Shown: positions 1 through 11,788, counted from the stretch's first letter. The stretch is DNA of 64,000 nucleotides from Burkholderiales bacterium (GCA_017307855.1 JAFKGD010000008.1:124001-188000); one strand, 5' to 3'. Notes: generated from the sequence alone by a model not told the origin. A program made the numbers and translations.

Positions 1-1323
1 GATCGCTGTGGAAGTGGCGCAGTACTTCACCGGCCGCGCATTCGACCGCTCGCTGCTGGACGACGCCTACATGGTGGCTTCCAACGTGAACGAGAACGAG
101 GGGCGCCTGCAGCTGGACATGTCACAGGGCGAGCTCGACGGCGTCCTGTTCGACCAGGCCGAAGCCATGCTGCTCAAGGTGCAGGCGGGCGATGGCACGC
201 TGGTGGCGGGCCAGGCCGAGCTGCCTTCGCAGCCCAGCGAGGAGACGGATCTGCCCTACCAGTTCCACGACGAGGTGGTGCAGGGCCGTGCCGTGCGCGC
301 GGTCACGCTGCGGCGCGACCAGCCCCAGCCCTTCCTGGTGGTGATGGCACAGACCGACCGCAGCCGCAGCATCATGCTGCGCAACGTGCTGGTCTATGCC
401 ACGGTGCCGCAGTTGCTGCTGCTCACGGGCCTGGCACTGTGGCTGCGCCGTGCCATCGGCGTCGATACCGAGTCGCTCAGCCAGTTGCAGCAGACGGTGG
501 ACCGGCGCGGCGAGGACGACCTCGGGCCCATCCATGTCGATGCCAGCACCAGCGATGTCGCGCAGCTCGGCGAGGCCATCAACTCGCTGCTGGCGCGGCT
601 CTCGCGCAGCCTGGAGGCGCAGCGCGAGTTCGCGGGCAACGTGGCGCACGAGCTGCGCACGCCGCTGGCCGGCATCCGCGCGCTGGCCGAGTACGGGCTG
701 GCGCAGAAGGATCCGCAGGTGTGGCGCACCCAGCTCGAGCGCATCGCCGGCAGCCAGGCGCGCGCCAGCCGCATGGTCGACCAGTTGCTGGCGCTGGCGC
801 TGGCCGACGAGGTGCGCACCGGCCTGCGCCTCACGCCCGTGGCGCTGGATGCGCAGGTGCAGGAGGCGGTGCTCCGGTTCCTGCCGCGCGCCGACGCGGC
901 GGGCGTCGATCTGGGCGCACGCGGCATCGACGCCGCGGTCACGGTGCAGGCGGACGCGATCCTGGTCGAAGGCATCCTCAACAACCTGCTCGACAACGCG
1001 CTGCGCTACGGCCGCCCGGCCGAGGGTGACGCGAGCATCACGGTGGAAGTGTCGCGCGAGGGCGGCGCCGACGGCGCGGTCGTGCTGTCGGTCAGCGACA
1101 ACGGCCCCGGCCTGCCCCCCGACCGGCGCGAAGCACTCACGCAACGCTGGATCCAGGGCGAGGCCGGCGCGTCACTCGGCCATGGATCGGGCCTGGGCCT
1201 GTCGATCGTGACCCAGTACGCGCAGCTGCTGGGTGCGCGCTTCACGCTGGAGGACGTGGCCGGCGGGCCCGGCCTGTGCGCCAGCGTGCGCTTTACGCCA
1301 CCCGCGCCGCGCGAGGGGCGGGC

Positions 1324-1333
<10 letters not shown>
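1..1333 (+). CDS. Two-component sensor histidine kinase, 5'-truncated by the window
   Basis: This is the C-terminal part (about 440 residues) of a membrane histidine kinase of the QseC/TctE kind. The frame is still open at base 2, so the true start and first membrane helix lie outside the window. What remains is a periplasmic sensor segment, a membrane helix (visible residues about 125-146), the H-box [15 protein letters not shown] with phospho-acceptor His214, the N-box [12 protein letters not shown]1 SDNGPGLP and G2 [11 protein letters not shown]. By family it autophosphorylates and passes phosphate to a response regulator, expected just upstream. It is convergent with gcvP, and the two coding ends overlap by 10 bp. 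Confidence 0.9.
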
Positions 1334-4215
<2,882 letters not shown>

Positions 4216-4255
4216 GGTGGGGCGGGTGTGGGGTTGCGGGCGGACGGAGCAGCGG

Positions 4256-4630
4256 TCAGCTGTTCTGCGTGAACTTGGCGTAGGCCGGCTCGTCCATCAG
4301 GACGTCGAACTCGGCCATGTCCTTGATCAGCACCTTGAAGAACCATCCCTGGCCCATGGGGTCGCTGTTGGCCAGGGCCGGATCGGCACGCAGGGCCTCG
4401 TTCACCTCGGTGACTTCGCCGGCCACGGGCATATAGAGATCGGCCGCGGCCTTGACGGACTCGACCACGCCGGCCACCTCGCCCTTGGCGAAGGTCTTGC
4501 CCACCTCGGGCAGATCGACGAACACCACGTCGCCCAGCGCGTCCTGCGCATGGAGGGTGATGCCGACGACGGCGGTTTCGTGGTCCTCGAGCTGGATCCA
4601 CTCGTGTTCTTCGGTGTATTTGACGGTCAT
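4256..4630 (-). CDS. gcvH: Glycine cleavage system H protein
   Basis: This 124-residue lipoyl carrier shuttles the aminomethyl intermediate between GcvP, GcvT and the L protein. The lipoylated lysine is Lys60 in [12 protein letters not shown], and the C-terminal GWFFKV segment is typical. The start is the ATG at 4630 ([11 protein letters not shown]), with a GAAAGAAGA-type Shine-Dalgarno just upstream; longer readings of this frame run into the overlapping gcvT region and are not coding. It sits 43 bp after gcvT and 40 bp before gcvP in one operon. Confidence 0.97.
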   Translation of the reverse strand: MTVKYTEEHEWIQLEDHETAVVGITLHAQDALGDVVFVDLPEVGKTFAKGEVAGVVESVKAAADLYMPVAGEVTEVNEALRADPALANSDPMGQGWFFKVLIKDMAEFDVLMDEPAYAKFTQNS

Positions 4631-4673
4631 GGTTTCTTCTTTCGGTGAAGTCTTGGGAAGGCTTGGCGGGCTG

Positions 4674-5810
4674 TCAGCCGCGGTGGTAGCGCGGTGGCAC
4701 GAAGGGCAGGGCGGTGACTTCCATCGGCACGGGCTTGCCGCGCACCAGGGCGTCGATCCGCTGGCCCAGCGTAGCAAATTCCGGCGGCACGTAGCCCATC
4801 GCCACAGGCTGCTGCAAGGTGGGCGAGAGCAGGCCGCTGGTGACCTCGCCAATGGCCGGGCCGCCATCGGCCGCATGCAGCGCGGCGTGCTCGCGCACGG
4901 GCACGCGCTGCAGCGCCACCAGGCCCACGCGGCGGCGCGCGGCCTGCGCGGGATCGTCCAGCTGCGCCAGCACGCGCGCCGCGCCCGGGAAGCCACCCGC
5001 GCGCGCGCCACCCGTGCGGCGAACCTTCTGGATGGACCAGCCGAGTTGCGCTTGGGCCGGCGTGGTGGTGGTGTCGATGTCGTTGCCATAGAGGCACAGG
5101 CCGGCTTCGAGCCGCAGCGAGTTGCGCGCGCCCAGGCCCACGGGCTTCACCTCGGGGCGCGCGAGCAGGGCGCGTGCGAAGGGCTCGGCGGCGTCGGCGG
5201 GCAACGAGATCTCGAAGCCGTCCTCGCCCGTGTAGCCGCTGCGGGTGATGAAGAGCGCATGCCCGCGCCAGTCGAAGGCGGCGCCGGTCATGAACACCAG
5301 CGCGCCGACGCCGGGCAGCAAGGCTTCGAGCGCCGTGACGGCCTGCGGGCCCTGCAAGGCCAGCAGTGCGCGGTCGAACTGCGGCGTGACCTGACAACGC
5401 CCGCCGATGCGTTGCTGGATGTGGGCCAGGTCGGCGTTTTTGCAGGCACCGTTGACGATGACGAACAGCCCGTCGTCTCCCCGGTTCACGAACATCAGGT
5501 CGTCGAGGATGCCGCCGTCGTCGGCCAGCAGCAGGCCGTAGCGCTGGCGGCCGGGCGCCAGGCCGATCACGTCCGCCGGCACCAGCGATTCGAATGCAAG
5601 GGCCGCATTGGCGCCCGAAAGCGTGAGCTGGCCCATGTGCGAGACGTCGAACAGCCCGGCCGCCGTGCGCGTGTGCTGGTGCTCGGCCATCAGGCCGGCT
5701 GGGTACTGCACCGGCATCGAATAGCCGGCGAAGGGCACCATGCGCGCGCCCAGTTCGGCATGCAGCGCGTGCAGCGGCGTCTTGAGCAGGGTGTCGTCGG
5801 AGGTCGTCAT
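4674..5810 (-). CDS. gcvT: Aminomethyltransferase (glycine cleavage T protein)
   Basis: This is the T protein, which moves the one-carbon unit from aminomethyl-GcvH to tetrahydrofolate and releases ammonia. At 378 residues it is of normal length. Recognisable segments are FDVSHMGQ near the N-terminus, GGILDDLMF with the folate-site Asp, RSGYTGEDGFEI in mid-protein and the C-terminal barrel GEVTSGLLSPTL. I chose ATG 5810 (MTTSDDTLLKTPLH), where family similarity begins; an upstream in-frame ATG at 5846 would add 12 residues of unlikely sequence inside the leader. It is the first gene of gcvTHP and lies directly behind the glycine riboswitch. Confidence 0.96.
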   Translation of the reverse strand: MTTSDDTLLKTPLHALHAELGARMVPFAGYSMPVQYPAGLMAEHQHTRTAAGLFDVSHMGQLTLSGANAALAFESLVPADVIGLAPGRQRYGLLLADDGGILDDLMFVNRGDDGLFVIVNGACKNADLAHIQQRIGGRCQVTPQFDRALLALQGPQAVTALEALLPGVGALVFMTGAAFDWRGHALFITRSGYTGEDGFEISLPADAAEPFARALLARPEVKPVGLGARNSLRLEAGLCLYGNDIDTTTTPAQAQLGWSIQKVRRTGGARAGGFPGAARVLAQLDDPAQAARRRVGLVALQRVPVREHAALHAADGGPAIGEVTSGLLSPTLQQPVAMGYVPPEFATLGQRIDALVRGKPVPMEVTALPFVPPRYHRG

Positions 5811-5836
5811 GCGGCGGGCTTTCGGTGGGCGGTACG

Positions 5837-5860
5837 CACCGGGCACGCCAATGCCCGGTG
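5837..5860 (-). promoter_or_regulatory. Hairpin between glycine aptamer and gcvT start (expression platform candidate)
   Basis: A perfect 9-bp stem (CACCGGGCA / TGCCCGGTG, 6-nt loop) lies between aptamer II and the gcvT start codon, ending 27 nt before the ATG. There is no U-run after it, so it is not an intrinsic terminator. It could be an alternative-pairing element controlling access to the ribosome site. That role is inferred from position only. Confidence 0.5.
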
Positions 5861-5869
5861 TTCGAAAGC

Positions 5870-6062
5870 CCCGCTGTCCGCTTTACCTGAGAGATTCACC
5901 GGCAGATGCCGGCTTGCTCCTTCGGTGGACCGGCTGTGGCGCCGGCCTCTCTCCAGGGGGGAACGCCCGGTGGCCCGGGCGGCTGCCAGTCCTTTTGCCT
6001 GAGCGTTAAGGCGGTGAAGCCTGCGCCTTCGGCGGCCTCCTCGGGGGAGGCTCTCTCCTGAC
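5870..6062 (-). promoter_or_regulatory. Tandem glycine riboswitch
   Basis: Read on the minus strand, the leader of gcvT has two glycine aptamers in a row. Aptamer I opens with GGAGAGAGCC, has CCGAAGGCGC and closes with CTCAGGCAAAAGGAC. Aptamer II has CTGGAGAGAGG, CCACCGAAGGAGCAA and closes with AATCTCTCAGGTAAAG. These are the hallmark conserved stretches of the family. The tandem form binds glycine and usually turns on gcv expression when glycine is abundant, which fits its place directly before gcvTHP. Confidence 0.95.
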
Positions 6063-6069
6063 GTCGGCG

Positions 6070-6075
6070 AGTATA
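6070..6075 (-). promoter_or_regulatory. Probable -10 box of the gcvTHP promoter
   Basis: On the minus strand the sequence TATACT lies 7-8 nt before the first base of aptamer I. Transcription would then begin almost exactly at the riboswitch, as usual for such leaders. No good -35 box is seen at 17 bp, so the promoter may be weak or activator-dependent. Confidence 0.5.
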
Positions 6076-6156
6076 GCCGCCGCTTTTCCTCGCCCCGGAT
6101 AGGCCGTCGACGGCGCGGCGGAGGAGCCGGGGAGTCCGGGAAAACCCACAGAAGAT

Positions 6157-6210
6157 TAACAACCGTTTCCCGACTGATAACAATGGTTGCGGGCACCATT
6201 AACAACTGTT
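6157..6210. promoter_or_regulatory. Three phased 11-bp repeats, TAACAANNGTT
   Basis: TAACAACCGTT (6157-6167), TAACAATGGTT (6178-6188) and TAACAACTGTT (6200-6210) start 21 and 22 bp apart, about two helical turns. Each is a near-palindrome of the form AAC-N4-GTT. The array lies between the divergent gcvT leader and the pilus operon, roughly 95-145 bp before the first pilin start. It looks like a cooperative operator. Which promoter it serves is not shown by the sequence. Confidence 0.6.
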
Positions 6211-6302
6211 GCCGGCATCCATGACGCAGGCCACGGCTTCCAGAATCCAGTCCATGCCAACGCACCCCGAGTGCAACGGCGTCAACACCAAGGATGGAAA
6301 CC

Positions 6303-6893
6303 ATGTACCGCAGCAACGAATCAGTCTCGAGCCAACGCAACGGCCGGCGTGCCAACGCTGCGGTCCGGGTGTCCCGCGCCCTGTCCGCCAGGCTGGCCCT
6401 GGCCCTGTTGCCGGTCTCGGCGCTGATGGCCCTCTCGCCCGCCGCCCAGGCGGTCACGGCGACGACCACGTTCCAGGTGACGGCTTCCGTCGTCAAGGCC
6501 TGCCTGGTCACGACGCCCCCGACGCTGGGCTTCGGTACCTACGATCCGAACTCGTCCACGCCGCTGACGAGCACGACCACCTTCAACGTGACCTGTACGT
6601 CCGGCACGGCCTACTCGATCGGCATGAGCGCGGGCACCGGTGCCGGCGCCACCGTGACCAGCCGCAAGATGACCAGTGCTTCGGCCGCCGTCGGCAGCAA
6701 CACGCTGACCTACGGCCTGTACAAGGACGCCTCGTTCACCACCAACTGGGACAACAGCGTGAGCGCCACGGGCTACAGCGGCAATGGCGCGGCACAGCCG
6801 CTGACGGTCTATGGCCGCATCCCGGTCAACCAGTATTCCGCCGCCCCCGCGACGGATTACGCTGACACGATCACCCTGACCCTGACATACTGA
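6303..6893 (+). CDS. Csu-type pilus subunit (spore coat protein U domain)
   Basis: This secreted pilin-like subunit of the SCPU/Csu family has a signal peptide (hydrophobic run LALALLPVSALMAL, cleavage near AQA-VTA). The mature part is a single beta-rich SCPU domain with conserved LGFGTYDP, a Cys pair and the C-terminal strand DTITLTLTY, the pattern used for donor-strand exchange. I prefer ATG 6303 because AAGGA lies 8 nt before it; an ATG at 6294 sits inside that ribosome site. It heads the operon subunit-chaperone-usher-subunit and is the likely major rod subunit, by analogy with CsuA/B. Confidence 0.85.
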   Translation: MYRSNESVSSQRNGRRANAAVRVSRALSARLALALLPVSALMALSPAAQAVTATTTFQVTASVVKACLVTTPPTLGFGTYDPNSSTPLTSTTTFNVTCTSGTAYSIGMSAGTGAGATVTSRKMTSASAAVGSNTLTYGLYKDASFTTNWDNSVSATGYSGNGAAQPLTVYGRIPVNQYSAAPATDYADTITLTLTY

Positions 6894-6898
6894 AGGGC

Positions 6899-7708
6899 AT
6901 GAATGCCAGTTCTGTGTTGCGCTCCGCGCTCCACAGGGTCTTGAGATTCGCGCGCCAGCGGTGCGCCAGACCCGGGTGGGGGTTTGTACCAATCATCGCC
7001 ACGCTGATGTCGGCTCCCTTGTGGGCCGCCAGCCTGCATGTGGCTCCGTTGCGGCTGGACCTCGGTCCGCAGCGGCCGGTGGCGTCGCTGGTGATCGGCA
7101 ACCCGGAGCAGGCGGAGATGGCCATCCAGGCCGAGGTCGTGGCCTGGTCCCAGGAAGACGGCCGCGATGTCTACACCCCCACGCGCGACGTGCTCATCAA
7201 CCCGTCGATCTTCCGCATTCCTGCCGGGGGCCAGCAGATCGTGCGCGTGGGCCTGCAAGTGGGCGCCGACACCCAGGAGCGCAGCTACCGTGTCTTCGTG
7301 CGCCAGTTGCCGCAGGAAAGGCAGCCCGGCCAGGGGCTGGGGCTGCAGACCTTGCTGCGTATCGGCCTGCCGGTCTTCGTGCCCGCGGCCGCGCCGGTCG
7401 AAGCCATCGAGTGGCGGCTGCTGCCCGCCGCCGGTGGTGGCTACGAGCTCATGCTCGACAACCGCGGCACCGGCCACGTGCAGATCACCAGCCTGGTGGT
7501 CAGCCGCGAATCGGGGGGCGAGTTGCAGCGCAAGAATCTCTCGCACTACGTACTGGCCGGCAAGTCGGCGCCCATCCCGCTCGAACTCGGCGCGCCCGCT
7601 TCGCTGTCGCCCGACACGCCTTTGCGCATCGAGGCCGTGGCCGCCGGTGGCCGCGCGCTGGCGCCGGTGGTCCTGCGCGTGCCCCATGTGCCGGCCGCTG
7701 CGCGTTAG
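6899..7708 (+). CDS. Periplasmic pilus chaperone (PapD-like, CsuC type)
   Basis: This is a PapD-superfamily chaperone of 269 residues. A signal segment (VPIIATLMSAPLWA) is followed by the first immunoglobulin domain with LHVAPLRLDLGPQRPVASL and the chaperone signature NPSIFRIPAGGQQIVRVGL, then a second immunoglobulin domain. It would cap SCPU subunits in the periplasm and hand them to the usher. It begins 5 bp after the first subunit gene and its end overlaps the usher start, so the genes are co-transcribed and probably translationally coupled. The N-terminus before the hydrophobic run is long and Arg-rich, so the true start could be further in. Confidence 0.88.
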   Translation: MNASSVLRSALHRVLRFARQRCARPGWGFVPIIATLMSAPLWAASLHVAPLRLDLGPQRPVASLVIGNPEQAEMAIQAEVVAWSQEDGRDVYTPTRDVLINPSIFRIPAGGQQIVRVGLQVGADTQERSYRVFVRQLPQERQPGQGLGLQTLLRIGLPVFVPAAAPVEAIEWRLLPAAGGGYELMLDNRGTGHVQITSLVVSRESGGELQRKNLSHYVLAGKSAPIPLELGAPASLSPDTPLRIEAVAAGGRALAPVVLRVPHVPAAAR

Positions 7709-10163
7709 CGCGATCGGAGTCTGTGGCTGGCTGATGGCGCATCCGGCGGGTGCGCAGCAGGCAGCGCTGCCCGATGCGACGGCCGCGGTCGTCGCTGCCG
7801 GCCTGGTGGCCGACGAGGGCATGGCCTTCCTCGAAGTTCGCATCAACGGGCAGTTGCAGGAAGCGCCTCGCCCCTTGCTCCGGCGCGGCAGTCAATTGCT
7901 CGCATCGGCGGCCGACCTGCGTGCCTGGAACCTCGTCATCCCCGGCACGCCGACGTCGCGCTTCGAAGGCAGGGATTACTACGACCTGCGCGCGCTGGCA
8001 GGCGCACGGCTGGCGCTGGACGAGAACACGCAGACCGCCGACCTTCAGCTCGCGCCCGAGGCATTCGAGGCGACCGTGGGCGCGGCGCGCGGGATCGAGC
8101 GCCCGCCCGTGTTCCCCTCGGTGTTCGGTGCTTTCGTCAACTACGACCTGGTCCTGCAGCAGGATTCGGATGGCACGCGCCTGTCGGGCCTCGTCGACGC
8201 CACCGCATCGGGTGACTGGGGCAACGTCGGCACGAGCTTCCTCACCGGGCAGGCCCGGCTGGGTGGCGAGCGGACGACGCGGCTGGAAAGCACCTACTCG
8301 CGCGACGACCCCGATCGCCTGCATCGCCTCTCGGTAGGCGACGCGATCTCGCAGGCCTCTCCCTGGTCAACGCCAGTACGCTTCGGTGGGGTTCAGTTCG
8401 GCACGCGCTTCGGGCTGCAGCCGGGCTACGTCACCTATCCATTGCCCACGCTGCGCGGCGGCGCCTCGGTGCCGTCGTCGGTCGAGGTGTATGTCGACAA
8501 CGTGCTGCGCTACCAGCAGGCGGTGCCGGTGGGGCCCTTTGCCATCAACAACGTGCCCGTACTCTCGGGCGCGGGCGAGATGCGCTTCGCCGTCACCGAT
8601 GCGCTGGGCGTGCGGCGCTTCCTGACGACGCCTTACTACGTGAGCGCCAACCTGCTGCGCGCAGGCCTGTCGGACTACTCCGTCGAAGCCGGCAAGGTGC
8701 GCCGCGGCTACGGCGAGCGCAGTTTCGACTATGGCGACCTGTTCGCCTCGGGCAGCTGGCGGCGCGGCCTGTCGGACGCGGTCACGCTCGACGTGCGCGC
8801 TGAAGCCGCTGCGAGAAGCCGCACCGCGGGCGCGGGGCTGACATGGGTCTGGGGATCGATCGGCGAGTTCGCGCTGCACGCAGCGGGCAGCAGCGCGCAG
8901 GCCGCGCCGGCTGGTGCTGAAACGGTCAGCGGCACGGGCCACCTCTGGCGTGCCGCCTACACACGCACCAGCAGCGAATGGAGCTTCACCGCCATGCGGC
9001 AGGCCGCCAGCCGCAACTTCACGCAGATCGGATGGCAGGACGGCTTCTCGCACCTGTCGGCGCAGACGCAGCTGTTCGCCGGCCGGTCGTTCGGTCGTCT
9101 CGGCACGGTGGGCGCGAGCTACACCCAGCTGGCCTACAGCACGGGCGACCGCGTGGTCGTGACTTCGGCCAACTGGGCGCTGCCGATCGGTGAGTCGGCG
9201 TCGCTCGCCACCTTCATCGCGCGTTCGCAGCAGAACACCGGCCCCTCGTCCACCACGGTCGGCCTGACCTTCAGCGTGACGCTGGGCCGCAACCGCAATA
9301 CCTCGGTATCCACGCAGCGAACCGGGCGGGGGCGCGCCAACGTGCAGGCCGACTACAGCCAGCAGCCGCTGGAAGACCTGGGCTGGGGTTACCGCGTGCG
9401 CGCCGCCCAGGGCGACTCCACGCGCGCCGAAGCCGGCGTCGACTGGCGCACCCACGCGGCCGTGTTCTCCGCCGACGTGTCGCAGCTGGACAACCGCACG
9501 GCCGGGCGTCTGCGGGCTACCGGCTCGGCCGGCACGGCGGGCGGCATGCTGTTCGCGTCGCGCCTGTCCACCGATGCCTTCGCGCTGGTCACGGTGGAGA
9601 ACTCTCCGGGCGTGATGATCTACCGCGAGAACCAGCCCTGGACCGAAACCAACGCCAGCGGACGCGCCATCGTGCCGGGCCTGCGCGCCTACGGCAGCAA
9701 CCTGCTGAGCATCGATCCGGCCGACCTGCCGATCGAAGCCACGCTGCGGCGCGACAGCATGCTGGTGGTTCCGCGCTACAAGACCGTGGCTGACGTGCGT
9801 TTCGACCTCTCGTACGACCTGGTCGTCAACGCCACTGTCCGCCTGCCCGACGGCGAGCTGCTCCCGCCCGGGCTGGACATCGTCGGCTCGGGCCGCGCGG
9901 ATCCGCTGATCTCGGGCTTCGGTGGCGCGGTGTCGATCGCAGGCCCGCGCAGTGGCGAAGTGTTCGAAGTGCAGGGGCGGAACTGGCGGTGCCGCTTCAC
10001 GCTGGGTGAGATCGACCTGCGCCACAGATTGCCATCGCTGGGCCCCTATACCTGCGACGCCGTGTCGCTTGCCGTGCCGCCATTGCGGTCGAATACGCTG
10101 GCGCCCGTACCGTCACCCGTGCTGTCCACCACGCCGTTGCCGTCCGCAGCGCCCACGCCATGA
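7686..10163 (+). CDS. Outer-membrane pilus usher (CsuD type)
   Basis: This 825-residue outer-membrane usher forms the pore that takes up chaperone-subunit complexes and assembles the fibre. ATG 7686 gives a short, convincing signal peptide (MCRPLRVSAIGVCGWLMAHP, cleavage near AGA-QQA) and overlaps the chaperone gene by 23 bp; the frame upstream of this is noncoding shadow. Seen in order are the N-terminal domain (VRINGQLQEAPRPLLRRGSQ), the long beta-barrel region with FGGVQFGTRFGLQPGY, a plug-like middle part, and C-terminal domains ending in a Pro-rich tail. Confidence 0.9.
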   Translation: MCRPLRVSAIGVCGWLMAHPAGAQQAALPDATAAVVAAGLVADEGMAFLEVRINGQLQEAPRPLLRRGSQLLASAADLRAWNLVIPGTPTSRFEGRDYYDLRALAGARLALDENTQTADLQLAPEAFEATVGAARGIERPPVFPSVFGAFVNYDLVLQQDSDGTRLSGLVDATASGDWGNVGTSFLTGQARLGGERTTRLESTYSRDDPDRLHRLSVGDAISQASPWSTPVRFGGVQFGTRFGLQPGYVTYPLPTLRGGASVPSSVEVYVDNVLRYQQAVPVGPFAINNVPVLSGAGEMRFAVTDALGVRRFLTTPYYVSANLLRAGLSDYSVEAGKVRRGYGERSFDYGDLFASGSWRRGLSDAVTLDVRAEAAARSRTAGAGLTWVWGSIGEFALHAAGSSAQAAPAGAETVSGTGHLWRAAYTRTSSEWSFTAMRQAASRNFTQIGWQDGFSHLSAQTQLFAGRSFGRLGTVGASYTQLAYSTGDRVVVTSANWALPIGESASLATFIARSQQNTGPSSTTVGLTFSVTLGRNRNTSVSTQRTGRGRANVQADYSQQPLEDLGWGYRVRAAQGDSTRAEAGVDWRTHAAVFSADVSQLDNRTAGRLRATGSAGTAGGMLFASRLSTDAFALVTVENSPGVMIYRENQPWTETNASGRAIVPGLRAYGSNLLSIDPADLPIEATLRRDSMLVVPRYKTVADVRFDLSYDLVVNATVRLPDGELLPPGLDIVGSGRADPLISGFGGAVSIAGPRSGEVFEVQGRNWRCRFTLGEIDLRHRLPSLGPYTCDAVSLAVPPLRSNTLAPVPSPVLSTTPLPSAAPTP

Positions 10164-10684
10164 ATTTCCCTGCTTCTTCCCCGATCGTGCGGACCTGGGG
10201 CCTGCTGTGCACGGCTGCCGTGATGGCGGTCGCAGCTTTTCCGGCGCATGCCGGCTGCGCGGGCATTGGCGTGTTCTCCTGCAGCGCGACCGTGAGCGTG
10301 CCGCTGCCGCTGTCCTTCGGCAGCTACAACCCGGGTTCGCCCAAGACCGGCGCCACCGACATCTTGGTCACCGGCACGGTCACCGGCTTGGGCGTGCTGG
10401 TCACGCTGTCGTATTCCATCTCGCTGAGTGCCGGCACGGGTGGCAGCATCACCAACCGCGCACTCAGCGGGCCCGGCACGCCGCTGAGCTACAACCTCTA
10501 TACAGCCGACACTTACCAGGCCATCTGGGGCAACAACGGCCGCAGCGACAGTTACTCGCTGGTGGCCAGCGTGGGCGGCGTGTCGCGCACGATGAGCTAC
10601 ACCGTCTACGGGCTGATTCCGGCCGGCCAGTACGTGGCGGCCGGCAACTACACCGACACGATCACGGTGTCCGTGGTGTATTGA
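10160..10684 (+). CDS. Second Csu-type pilus subunit (single SCPU domain)
   Basis: This is a 174-residue secreted protein with a signal peptide ending near FPAHA-GC and one SCPU domain (LPLSFGSYNPGSP, LSYNLYTADTYQAIWGNN, C-terminal DTITVSVVY). It starts in an ATGA overlap with the usher stop. In A. baumannii the last csu gene encodes a two-domain tip adhesin (CsuE); here only one domain is present, so this may be a minor subunit or a reduced tip protein. It is almost flush (1 bp) with the convergent toxin gene. Confidence 0.82.
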   Translation: MNFPASSPIVRTWGLLCTAAVMAVAAFPAHAGCAGIGVFSCSATVSVPLPLSFGSYNPGSPKTGATDILVTGTVTGLGVLVTLSYSISLSAGTGGSITNRALSGPGTPLSYNLYTADTYQAIWGNNGRSDSYSLVASVGGVSRTMSYTVYGLIPAGQYVAAGNYTDTITVSVVY

Positions 10685-10685
10685 A

Positions 10686-11405
10686 TCAGCGCATGTCGAA
10701 CTCGACGCTGTCGCTGTCGTGAAGGAACATGACCGCCTGCCGCGTGGTCTTGCACACCCACGTCTGCTGGCGCGGCGGGCTGGGCAGCGACAGCGCGGCC
10801 GGCGCGAACACCACCGTGCAGGCGGCACCCTCGCGCCGCGCCGATTCGTAGCGGATCGCCGCCACCGGCGGCGTGCGGCCACGCACCGCATCGGCCAGTG
10901 CGTGGCAGGCGGCGTAGTCCGATGGATTGCGCCAGGCGGCGCGCTGGCGCGACCACGGCTCGCCCATCAGGTCGAGCTGCAGCCCCGAGAACCGCGCCCT
11001 GAAGAACGTGTGCTCGGTGACCAGGTGGCCGTCCTTGAGGCCGTCGGAATCCATGAAGAACCTCCAGCGCCAGTACGCCAGCTCGGCCGCCACGGTGAGC
11101 ACGTTGTCGGCCCCATACCAGACGCCGGGATGGTCGGCACGGCGAAAGCGCGAAGGCCAGGGCGATGCATAGCGGAACGGCGTGGAGAGCAGATAGCCCA
11201 GCCGTGCGGTGCCGGGCGGCAGCGGCGGCTTGCTGGCTTCGAGCAATTGCTCGAGCATGTCCTGCTCGGCCAGGTTGTCCACCAGCCGCATCGTGGCCAC
11301 GCGGTGCTGTGCTTCGACGCCGCGCCACAGGTCTGCACGGGCCGGCGCGGCCGTGTCGAACCACCTGTTCTTCCAGGCGGGGCGGGGCGACGATTCGCGG
11401 GTCAC
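10686..11405 (-). CDS. RES-domain toxin of a RES/Xre toxin-antitoxin pair
   Basis: This 239-residue RES-family protein belongs to a group of toxins that degrade or modify NAD+ or ADP-ribosylate a target. The conserved Arg, Glu and Ser of the family appear to be in LWRGVE, NVLTVAAELAYWR and IRYESARR. The start is GTG 11405 in a GTGA overlap with the antitoxin stop codon; no ATG lies nearby and family-like sequence begins there. The N-terminal extension before the core resembles the larger RES subfamily. Antitoxin first, toxin second is the usual order. Confidence 0.8.
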   Translation of the reverse strand: MTRESSPRPAWKNRWFDTAAPARADLWRGVEAQHRVATMRLVDNLAEQDMLEQLLEASKPPLPPGTARLGYLLSTPFRYASPWPSRFRRADHPGVWYGADNVLTVAAELAYWRWRFFMDSDGLKDGHLVTEHTFFRARFSGLQLDLMGEPWSRQRAAWRNPSDYAACHALADAVRGRTPPVAAIRYESARREGAACTVVFAPAALSLPSPPRQQTWVCKTTRQAVMFLHDSDSVEFDMR

Positions 11406-11779
11406 GACAGGGCGCGGGCGCCGTCGAGGTAGCGCACGACGAGCACCAGCCCTTCGACCGATTCGATCGCCTGGCGCGGGGGCTGGTTGAAGGCGTGGTT
11501 GAAGCTGTCCATCCAGCGGCGCCGCATGGCGTCGTCGTTGCCCACCAGCGCATCGAGCGAACGGTAGAGACGCACCAGCAGCAGGGCCAGCTCCGCTGGC
11601 TTGGTGCCAGGCTCCAGGCTGAGCTTGCCGGCGGCCATGCGCGAGATGCTGGCGGGCGAGAGCCCCACGACGCGGGCGAGCGCCGAATGCGTCAGGCCCA
11701 GTAAATCGCCGGCGCGGAACGCTGCCTTGGTGAGGACCGGGCCGGGTGCGGCGGTGGGTACGGCAACAGGGTTGGCCAT
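11402..11779 (-). CDS. Xre/MbcA-type antitoxin
   Basis: This 125-residue antitoxin has an N-terminal Xre-like helix-turn-helix (LGLTHSALARVVGLSPASIS) and a C-terminal toxin-binding region of the MbcA/ParS type (MRRRWMDSFNHAFNQPPRQ). It should neutralise the RES protein and repress its own promoter. It is translationally coupled to the toxin by a 4-nt overlap, and a palindrome lies 10 bp before its start. The N-terminal 20 residues are Ala/Pro-rich and variable. Confidence 0.82.
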   Translation of the reverse strand: MANPVAVPTAAPGPVLTKAAFRAGDLLGLTHSALARVVGLSPASISRMAAGKLSLEPGTKPAELALLLVRLYRSLDALVGNDDAMRRRWMDSFNHAFNQPPRQAIESVEGLVLVVRYLDGARALS

Positions 11780-11788
11780 GGCAGTTTT

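Noticed and set aside
7167-7685. N-terminal extension of the usher frame
   Set aside because: It lies in another frame of the chaperone gene; the signal peptide begins at ATG 7686.
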